A stretch of DNA of 64,000 bases from Adiantum capillus-veneris (Eukaryota > Streptophyta > Polypodiopsida > Polypodiales > Pteridaceae): NCBI GenBank assembly GCA_014529385.2, contig CM043969.1, positions 15,559,446-15,623,445 on the forward strand, in the 5' to 3' direction. Position 1 is the stretch's first letter, and every line of letters begins with the position of its first letter. The notes beneath the pieces are model-generated. The model made no database searches. It saw nothing but the letters and a program-made list of their open reading frames with translations, and was not told the origin of the DNA. Below, one piece after another: positions 34,214 through 42,529 of the stretch. Position numbers and translations under genes: made by a program.

Positions 34214-34390
34214 TGTTGAAATTAGGGTTAGAGAGAAACCACATAGCTTGGAGAAGATGAAGGAAGCTCAAGGAACACAATAGAGAGTGTGTTACTTAGT
34301 GTGCAATGGAAAGATAGATAGCCTTAGAGTGATGGGCGTATATCGAATGCTCGGGGGAAAAACCCTCCTAAAGAGGGAAAAAATGCCCCG
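34214..34390 (-). repeat. Copia 1, 5' LTR (partial)
   Basis: Starts TGTTGAAATTAGGG next to the primer site. The right end is not defined because no second LTR copy remains; PPR-like sequence starts by about 34490. Confidence 0.6.
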
Positions 34391-34479
34391 GTGGTCCTAG
34401 TGTGTTCACGCACATCACTCCCACATGTATATGGTAACAAAAAATCTATAGGCTGCTCTTTTCAACAGAATCAAAGCAT

Positions 34480-36310
34480 CGAAATGCATTGGTTGCAGGT
34501 CCAGAAATCTCTAGAATGTTTTCCACTTCCTACGCATAGTGTGGACTCTTGGAATCCATTGATTTTAGTATTTTCCACAGGAGAAAACTCTAGTCTGTTT
34601 ACACCAATTGCAATCGCGTACACGAGCATCTTGAAGGCATTTAGCTCTACGCAAGATGCTCTTATGGACACAAAAATTGAGACTCATATTGTTAGTCATG
34701 GGCTGTTGATTACCTAACAAGAGCAGGGCTAGAAAGCTCTAGGATATTTTCAGTGGATGCAAAGCATTGGAATGCACTTGTCCCATAATACACACAACAT
34801 GAAGCAGATGCAAATGGAAGGCGTTTCTACAAACGCATTGACCTATGCTTGCACCTTGAAGGCTAGTGACCTTATGCAAGTTGTTGGCATGGGTGAGATA
34901 ATTAACGAGAAGTGTCATGCTTGGTAGTGCTTGGTTGATATGTATGCCAAATGTGGTACTGTCACGAAATGTCACCTCTTAGAAATCACTGATTGCGGGA
35001 TGTGTGCAATAAGAGCAAGGCCAAAAATCTCTAGGCTATTTTTGATGGATACAAAGCATTGGAATGCTGTGGTCGTAGGATACACACAACATGAGCAGTG
35101 CCAGAAACCTCTGGGCTATTTTCAGCTTCCTATCTGGAGTGTGGACTCTTGGAATGTATTGATTGTGGGATTTGTTCCATAGAAAAAAGCTTCGGTTTGT
35201 TTTTGCCACATGCAATCACCTATGTATTCATCTTGAAGGCATGTGGCTCTACGCAAGATGCTGATATGGGAAAAAAAATCAAAATTATATTGTTAGTTAG
35301 AGTTTGTTAAAAAAAGATGTCGTCGTTGGCATTGTCTTGGTCGATATGAATGCTAAATGTTGCCTCTTGAAATGCATTGTTTGCGGGACGTGTGCAACAA
35401 GAGTAGGGCCAGAAAGCTCGAGATTGTTTTTAGTGGATGCAAAGCAAGTGTATCTCCATAAATGCAATCACCTATACTTTCGTCTTGAAGGCCATGCTTA
35501 CATTTTGGGCATGTGGCTCTCGCAAGTGCTGTAGGAGCTTCTTGTACGGAGTATGGACTCTTGGAATGCGTTGATTGCAAGATTTTCCCTATAGTGTCAT
35601 GGCTAGAAATCTCTTGTCTGTTTTCAACAGATGTCGCCTCTTGGAATGAGCTTATTGCAGAAGGTGCGCAACAAGAGCAACGCTAGAGGGTGTTGAAAAA
35701 CGTTGTCGTGCTTGGCATTGTCTTGGTCAATATGTATGTGAAGCGAGGGCTCAAGGGCCTCTCTGCAAATGGAATCACCTAAGCATGCATCTTGAAATAT
35801 GAGGCTCTATGCAAGATGTTGATATGGGCATAAGAATTCACAACTATATTGGTAGTCAAAGGCTCTTGAAAAGAGATTTCTTGCTTGGCACTGAGTTGGT
35901 CGATATGTATGCGAAGCAAGGCCCTCTCTTCAGATGCAATCACCTATGCATGCATCTTGAAGGCATGTGGATCTACACAAGATGCTCATATTGGCACAAA
36001 AATTCACAATTATATTGTTAGTCAGAGGCTCTTGAAAAGAGATGCTGTGCTTGGCACTACCTTGGTTGATATGTATGCGAAGCGAGGGCCTCTCTCCAGC
36101 TGCAATCCCCTACACATGCATCTTGAAGGCATGTGGCTCTACGCAAGAGGCTGATACTATGAGCACAAAATTCAAAATTATATTGTTAGTCAGAGGCTAT
36201 TGAAAAAATATGTCGTGCTTGGCTCTGTCTTTGTCAATACGTATGTCAAACGTGGTGCGCTTGAGAAAGCACAAAAAGTGCTTGATGAGCTTGTTGTCTG
36301 CCAACACTAA
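34480..36310 (+). pseudogene. Tandem PPR-gene remnants
   Basis: Plus-strand pieces repeat the plant E/DYW-type PPR phrases ITYACILKACGS, DADMGxKIHNYIVS, LLKRD, LVDMYAKCG and W..LI.GY. Best copies are at 34610-34700, 34840-34960, 35210-35360, 35760-35930, 35935-36110 and 36110-36300. The units at 35770-36110 are near-identical at a spacing of about 173-175 bp, shorter than the usual three-repeat spacing, as if the middle repeat had been lost. PPR proteins bind organelle RNA. Stops, shifts and missing helices mean no functional protein. The last piece (EKAQKVLDELVVCQH) runs in the same frame into the gypsy protease across a stop. Confidence 0.75.
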
Positions 36311-37990
36311 TTGCGGATGTGTCCTGTTGTAAAAATTGCACATGCTGAAATGAACGAGGATATTACACCTGTGCTAGATTGTTACATAAAAGAAAGATTG
36401 GTTAGGAAAGGTCTAGTGGATGGGGGTGCACAAATTTGCATCATGACAGAAGGGATCATGCAAAGACTAGGCATGCACATCCATGAGACACATGAAATCA
36501 AAGTCAAGATGGCAAACAATAGCAAGGCTAGGTGTGTAGGCATTTGTAAAAATGTCTTTGTAGAGGACTTTGGCATTAAGAAAGCGGTGGATTTTTATGT
36601 TATGTCGACCAAGGGAAGTGGTTATCCATTTATCCTAGGAAGACCATGGCTAATGAAAATGCGAGCTTTGCAGGATTGGGAGAGTGGGAAATTAATTTGC
36701 AGGAATGACAATCATAAGAAGGTTGTCTTTGACATGAAGGAGCAACGCCAAGAGGATCTCTATGAAGAATCATCTCAAAGTAAGACGGAAGAAGGTTGGA
36801 CCGATAGCACTTCAGAAGAAGAAAGTAGCGGCAGCATTACTGAAGATGAGTCTTCCATCGAAGTCATGGGAGTAAGGTTTAAGCCAAACAACCAGGAGAC
36901 CTCTTCTCGAGGTTTGGAAGAGGTAGGTTCCCAAGAGAACCAAAAGGTGGAAGATGAAGGGATGCTGGAAGGTATGCTATCAACAACACTTACAAAGGAT
37001 GAAAGAGAGGAGTTCAAATGTGTGTAAAGAAAGTTTCCTAGGCTTTTTGCTAAAGACTACACCGACGTGCGTGGGGTAGATGTTGTTCAACACAAGATTG
37101 AGTTAAAGCCTGAGGCCACACCTAAAGCTCAGAAGCTACGAAGGCTAGGAGTTATAAAGGAACAGGCTCTACTTAAGGAGGTAAGAAAGCTTCTAGCAGC
37201 AGGTTTCATTTATCCAATGGAGAATTCAGAGTGGGTCTCTCCTGTTGTTGTCACTCCTAAGAAAAATGGCAAGTGGAGGGTGTGTGTGGATTATCGTCCC
37301 CTCAATGAGTCAACAAAAAGAGATCACTTTCCCCTCCCATTCCAGGATGAGATACTAAATGAGGTAGCTGGTCATGAGAAGTACACCGTGTGCGATGGCT
37401 ACTCGGGTTACTTTCAAATAGGTATCGCATTGGAGGATCAATTGAAAACAACCTTTATCACTCCTTGGGGTTGTTATGCTTTTAGAGTCATGCCATTTGG
37501 CCTGACAAATGCTCCTGCAACTTTCCAACGCTTCATGAACATGGTGTTTCAAGCATTCTTTGGAAAGTCCATTAGGGTTTTTATTGATGATTTTTGCATT
37601 TATAGCTCAAAATCATTGCATCTACAAAGGGTAGAAGAAGGTTTAAAGAAGCTCTATGACATGGGAGGTCAACTCAACCCCGACAAGTTTCACATAGTTG
37701 AGGATGAAGTGATCTTGCTTGGTCACAAGGTTTCCTATAAAGGCATTGAGGTGGATCCTTCAAAGGCAAAGGCTCTTATTGAGCTCCCCTCACCGAAGAG
37801 TCTTAAGGAGGTCATCTCTTTCATTCAGAAAGTGAAGTATATGTCACGCTTCATTCACTTAGCCTCGGAGTTGCTTCATCCTTTGCAAAAGTTGACACAA
37901 CAAGTAGAATTTGCATGGTCTGATGAGCTTGAAGAGTATTTTTGTAACATTCTCTTTTACCTTTCTCCTAGTGCTAACTGCCTTTGTTAA
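36311..37990 (+). pseudogene. Element 2: Ty3/gypsy protease and reverse transcriptase
   Basis: A single frame interrupted by TAA at 37025-37027. Protease: LVDGGAQICIM (catalytic D-G-G variant, about residue 36) and FILGRPWLMKM (about 105). An acidic linker follows. The reverse transcriptase reads [56 protein letters not shown] and the catalytic FIDDFCIYS (variant FIDD), then LGHKVS and FIQKVKYMSRFI. RNase H and integrase are absent; similarity breaks at about 37950. Confidence 0.9.
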
Positions 37991-38215
37991 ATCCCTCCTA
38001 ACTTGTGGGCATAATGCAAGAAACTAAGGCCTTGAGATATCAGGACCCTTACCTCGCATGTCTTCCAACAGGTTGTATGGAGACATACCATGTCCAAGAG
38101 GGAAGTCTTGGAGATTGATACGACGTCGAGTCCTCTTAGCTTCCTTGATCTCCTTTGCCTTCTTGCCCTGTCCATGGTCACTCTGTGATGGGACACCCTC
38201 TTTCTCTTTACCTTT
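37991..38215 (-). other. Junction between opposing element 2 parts
   Basis: A minus-strand frame (37987-38253) continues the gag tail as a basic segment RARRQRRSRKLRG. No protease follows on that strand. The inversion or deletion breakpoint should be in 37950-38050. Confidence 0.5.
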
Positions 38216-39301
38216 TCATCGGCCACGCTTAATTCCATTTTCTTCCATGTCAACCTCTCTTGAATTTGTCACCTCTACCACATGCACGTTTGGATCTGGC
38301 AAAGGTGGAACTCCTTCTACCCCTTGTGGAGGTGGTCTTGGTCCATTTGGCCTTTGTAGAAGCCTTGGTTGTTGACCAGTTCCTTCACCTGCATTCATCA
38401 CTGGGTAATTCAAGTTAGGTCTCCCTGGCTCCCCACGGGGCCAAGGACAATTATACATCCCATGTCCAGACTCTCCGCAATTCCAACATTGCAAGACTCT
38501 CCTAGGTCGTGGATCTCGCTCTTCAGACTTCTTTGCTTGTCCCTTTGGACCTACAGCTTGTGCAAGGTGAATTGACAGGCTGCTTAAAGATTCGTTTAAC
38601 TTCTCAATTACTTCCGCCGTTACCTCAGGAAGCTCCCTCGATGTTGATGCTTGTGACTTACCTTTGGGTCTAAGACCTTCTATTGGAACCTCTCCCCTTA
38701 AGCACTTGAGTTTCCTATATTTCTCAGTAGCCCTAGTTTCAGCTGCATCAAAGGTAGCAGGTGCACCCGCCTCAACTTTTACCTTAAGGTCAGGAAAGAG
38801 TCCGGCTATGAACCTCTCCTTCTTTAGAAATTCTGCACCATCACCAGGGTTAGTAACATTTCGTATCCATAGAGCCCAAAGACGTAGAAACTCTTGCTTG
38901 TACAAGTAGTAGTCATCTAAGTCTTTTTGCTTATGAGAAACAATGTCTTGCCATAATTTCTGAGTGTTTTGGGGATCAAAGAAGTATCTCTTAAAACGAT
39001 TCAAAACTTCTGTGTAATTCCCCTTAACTTCCTCAGGCGAAGAGTCAAACCAAGTACTAGCATCTTTCCTAAGGACCACCTCAAACATTTCTACACGTTC
39101 TTGATTGGTTACTATCCTCTTGATACGGCAAGACATCTTGAAATTTGCTAAAAATAATTTTGCATCCTCTGCAGGCTCTCCAAAGAAAAGAGGATATCCA
39201 GACATTTGGCGTTGGCTCTCCATTGAATTGATTTCAAAGTGATGCGTTTTTGTTTTTTCTTTCTTTAAAAGATTTACACAATAATATTTTCTAAATTGCA
39301 A
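38216..39301 (-). CDS. Element 2 Gag (opposite strand to its pol)
   Basis: 361-residue open frame. SGYPLFFGEPAEDAKLFLANFKMSC and LRKDASTWFDSS to DDYYLYKQEFLRLW form the gag capsid fold; the zinc knuckle CWNCGESGHGMYNC (about residue 272) is a perfect CX2CX4HX4C. The C-terminus is Pro/Gly-rich. It is intact but lies on the minus strand, tail-to-tail with the plus-strand protease-reverse transcriptase at 36311. The likely start is an internal Met (MESQRQMSGY at about residue 27), since the upstream residues look like leader. Confidence 0.85.
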   Translation of the reverse strand: MQFRKYYCVNLLKKEKTKTHHFEINSMESQRQMSGYPLFFGEPAEDAKLFLANFKMSCRIKRIVTNQERVEMFEVVLRKDASTWFDSSPEEVKGNYTEVLNRFKRYFFDPQNTQKLWQDIVSHKQKDLDDYYLYKQEFLRLWALWIRNVTNPGDGAEFLKKERFIAGLFPDLKVKVEAGAPATFDAAETRATEKYRKLKCLRGEVPIEGLRPKGKSQASTSRELPEVTAEVIEKLNESLSSLSIHLAQAVGPKGQAKKSEERDPRPRRVLQCWNCGESGHGMYNCPWPRGEPGRPNLNYPVMNAGEGTGQQPRLLQRPNGPRPPPQGVEGVPPLPDPNVHVVEVTNSREVDMEENGIKRGR

Positions 39302-39307
39302 TCTATT

Positions 39308-39526
39308 CTACAACAAAATAAAAATATTCACATCAAATGACCTATGATAATCAATAAGAGGTAGAATGACAGGATTTGGTGACGTGAGAATTTCTCCTGC
39401 TCTTTGGGCACCAAACATGAATACCATACGTTGTTGAAAATGGATTTTTCTACTAATTGCAATGTTTACTCTAATGTGTGGAGTGAAATGAAAGGGAAAA
39501 ACCTGTATTCCTCGTCCATTATCCAT
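39308..39526 (-). CDS. Small leader ORF A, 72 residues
   Basis: Unknown function. It starts MDNGRGIQVFPFH and ends SFDVNIFILL, directly upstream of the element 2 gag on the same strand. It is a protein-level homologue of the next frame: the RVNIAISRKIHFQ, GAQRAGEI, NPVILPLI and DVNIFILL segments align with KVHIIVSTKLQFQ, GPLRLAEI, NPFILPLI and DVYIFVLF without a gap. No signal peptide, zinc site or enzyme motif is evident. The hydrophobic C-terminus could be a beta strand. Confidence 0.5.
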   Translation of the reverse strand: MDNGRGIQVFPFHFTPHIRVNIAISRKIHFQQRMVFMFGAQRAGEILTSPNPVILPLIDYHRSFDVNIFILL

Positions 39527-39547
39527 GGTCTATGCATGACCTAATTC

Positions 39548-39760
39548 TTAAAACAAAACAAAAATATAGACGTCCAAACTAAGGTCGTACCTAATGAGAG
39601 GCAAAATAAAAGGATTTACTGATGCGTTTATCTCTGCCAACCTAAGAGGACCTAAAATTCTACGAATTACACGTTGAAATTGCAACTTAGTACTAACAAT
39701 TATGTGTACCTTTTGCCTTGCAATGGGAATGAAGGGATCATACAAATTCTCGTGATTCAT
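39548..39760 (-). CDS. Small leader ORF B, 70 residues
   Basis: Tandem relative of the preceding frame, 21 bases away. It begins MNHENLYDPFIPIARQ. Nucleotide similarity to frame A is patchy while the protein alignment is gap-free over about 54 residues, which hints at past selection on the protein. It lies between the presumed primer site (about 39815-39832) and gag. Unrecognised; it could also be one duplicated domain of a longer leader protein. Confidence 0.5.
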   Translation of the reverse strand: MNHENLYDPFIPIARQKVHIIVSTKLQFQRVIRRILGPLRLAEINASVNPFILPLIRYDLSLDVYIFVLF

Positions 39761-39811
39761 GCAAGCTACTTGATTATGCTAAAGGTTGAGCCTACACAAA
39801 ACATACACAAG

Positions 39812-40090
39812 CCGTCCTCAGTGGGGGCACCAATTTGAGGCGGTCCGGGGCGGGCAACAAGAAGAGCAACCTCTAGACACCCTTCAAGGCTCCCATGCTG
39901 CTCAATGGGGCTGGGGCACAACACAACACAAACCAAAACAACAAACCCACAGCCAAATCCCAACTACACAAGGGGCACCACCTAGTTTAAGAGCGAACTA
40001 GGACGCAAAAGAGGAGAATCGTTAGAGCAACCCACAAACAAGCAAGGAATTTACACTAACCCTAACACCAATGGAACACTCTCACACACT
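39812..40090 (-). repeat. Possible element 2 5' LTR edge and primer site
   Basis: The element strand reads CCGCCTCA, then AAT, then TGGTGCCCCCACTGAGGA. A CA end followed by a TGG start is the expected LTR/primer-site layout, with the LTR beginning TGAGGCGGTCC at 39836 in plus orientation. No second LTR copy exists in the window, so the right edge is unknown. Confidence 0.4.
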
Positions 40091-40094
40091 AAAA

Positions 40095-40098
<4 letters not shown>

Positions 40099-40142
<44 letters not shown>
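40099..40142. repeat. (AG)n microsatellite
   Basis: About 22 AG units, within the possible LTR. Confidence 0.9.
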
Positions 40143-40145
<3 letters not shown>

Positions 40146-42529
40146 GAGAGATAGTGCTCGGGCTGCTTTGAAACGTATCGACAATGATCAAGCAAACACA
40201 ACTATATATTTAAGAAAGAGAGAGAAAGGGGGAGGGGGTGCTTGTTGCATTAATACCTTCTTACAAATCTGTCATGACAAATCAAAGTGAGATTAGTATT
40301 TGTTCAACATAGCTTGCGTAAATTTCACCACAACACATCACAAGAAAAGCCACCCCAATCACTGTCTTAAGGCCAGGGGAGTCCTCTCCACCCTGTCGCC
40401 CTCTTACAGTATGTGGGATTTATGGCTAGATTGATGACAACACCAGAGACAAGCTATCAAGAACTTAACAAAAAACACCAAGACACTTACGCATCATTGT
40501 TGTCCATTACTTCACGTTGGAAGGGAGACAAAGTATCCAAGCTTAGTCCAAATCCACCCTCCTTGATTCAGCAAATGTTGGGTTTACACTAGTAGGAGAA
40601 ATGATAGATTTCCTACTCTCAATTGAATGATCACTCTCTCTCTTACAATGGCATAGAGTTCCCTTGCTAATCCCCTATTACAACACATGCACATGCATAA
40701 GACAATGAGCTTCCACTCAAGAGCTCCTTCTAGAGAGGTTGAGCTTGGCTTCTCAAGCTATAGCATAGTGCTCCTGCTTATGGCTCCCCCTTTTGTGCTA
40801 GCTACACCCTCCTTTTATAGAAATTTTGAAGGCTAGGGTTACTCCTCTAACCATGGTTGGGTTAGATTTTTAGCAATTTATCTAATTTCTTTTGCTTGGA
40901 ATTATCAAGAAGTTGGTGGGGAAAGAGAGAGGAGAGAACTGGAGGTGATAGGACTTTTCATAGTGGGTTAGTGTTAGTAGAGTTAGTATTAATTTACAAA
41001 TGGAATTGGATATTTACAATGGGAGTATCCATGTAGGATACAAATAAGGAAGAAAAACTCTTAAGAGGTAAGAAAAGGTGGATTTCTTACAAGGTTGATG
41101 CTCCAAGTGTCTTGAGTAGGGCCAATTTTGACGCTTGTTGACGGTCCACTAGCTTTGACGGTACATTTTTTCTCCACTCTTGACCTTCCTTGAGAGACAA
41201 GGTAATTGAAGCTGAGTAATCAACCACCATGATGCTGTCTTTTAAGAGAAGAGGCTGAATTTTGTGGTTTTTTTGATAGATATGGGTAATTTGGAGGAGG
41301 AAAAATGAGACTAGGTGGTCAATTTTGGAATGGAATTGTGTGTGGGAGGTATGAGTTCACCATGGTTTCTCTTATTCTTCAAGGTTGAGGAGAAGGTGAG
41401 TAGGGTGCAGAGAGGAGTGGTGAGAGAGGTGGGGATGATAAGTGGAGAAGTGTGTGTGAAAGAGGAAAATGATAAAGTGGAAGAGAGAGTGTGGTTGCAT
41501 AGCATGGGAAAACTGGGGTCCACTAATAAAATCATAGCTCACAGCTCGTAGCTCAAAAAAATATGAAAAAATTTGAGACAAAATTTCAGCCCACGAGCTA
41601 CAACTTTTGTTTGTATCACCTTTTCAAATTCGGAGAGCAAGTGAACTTTAAAAATTCAGCAAAACCGACCGTTTTTTTCCATTGCACAAGGTCTTTGTGG
41701 GGTCCTTCTTTGGATGATTCTTTTGAATACCTCCAAGAGTGAGCCCTCCATAGTGCATGTATGCATGCCACCTACCCTTGACCTTATTTGGTAGGTCTAT
41801 AATTGAAGATATTGTTGAGATTGTGATATAAGTGAATAGTACAACTAAGAAAATCAAATATTGAGGGGTCTAAAAAATGTGTACATGTCAAATATAAATA
41901 ATATAAGTGGAAAAAATATAAAGGGGTCAAAAGAAATCTCTCTCATTATGAGGCTACCATTAAAAGATAAATATTTTTGGTGTTCTAATTTTTTAGAAAA
42001 AAAACAAAATAGATGTAGGAAGGGAAAAATCACAATAGTGAAAAAATATACACATAAATAAAACTAGTTTTTTTGGATTTTTGTTGGGGTGGAGTTACAC
42101 CAAATATAAGAGAAGCTTACATGAAAATATTTCTATATGGAATAAAGAGTATGAAAAATGGTAAGAAAAATTGTGGTAATGTACAGAGCATAAATAACAC
42201 ACACCTAGGTAGAAATATTTAAATAAATACCAAAATAATTATAAAAAAATATTTTATTTAGGCCCTATATACAAAGAAATATTTACATACGCATGGGCCA
42301 TAATATACTTATATTTTTTATATTTTTTGGCTCAACTAGCCCAATGACTAGCTAATTGAGGGTTTTTTAAGAAGATATGGGAAAAGTCCCGTGACTCACG
42401 CACGCCTATGTACAGTGAAATGGTAGGGATAGCCACAGTGTTTGGGTGATTTTGGTAGGGTGAGGTAACTCACTGTGGCAATTACAAAGAGCCGAAAAAC
42501 GGCTATCACTAGTTACAGATGCAATACCT
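40143..42529. other. Long stretch without a supported gene
   Basis: 40143-41200 may still belong to an LTR: it has a minus-strand TATA box (40811-40820) and a C/T-rich leader. Opposed frames at 41311-41551 are mirror images over a low-complexity GA-rich stretch. 41860-42380 is strongly AT-rich with no motif. I saw no inverted terminal repeat pairing with the far side of the gene at 42530. Confidence 0.4.
40811..40820 (-). promoter_or_regulatory. Putative TATA box
   Basis: The minus strand reads CTATAAAAGG followed by AGGGTGTAGC. It is the same core as in the copia LTRs and would drive leftward transcription towards the gag at 39301. Confidence 0.4.

Larger units (their letters stand above)
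27470..34390 (-). mobile_element. Copia 1: Ty1/copia retrotransposon, split and decayed
   Basis: Minus-strand copia order gag, protease, integrase, reverse transcriptase, RNase H. The right end has a primer site GCTCTGATACCA (34200-34211) and the start of an LTR (TGTTGAAATTAGGG from 34214). The left end fades out in RNase H near 27570 and no left LTR is seen. A second copia element (29412-32020) lies inside its integrase. Interior frames carry several shifts and stops. Confidence 0.85.

Noticed and set aside
41311-41581. Opposed frames of 69-78 residues
   Set aside because: Mirror-image frames over a GA-rich stretch with no motif and no neighbour gene of the same kind.
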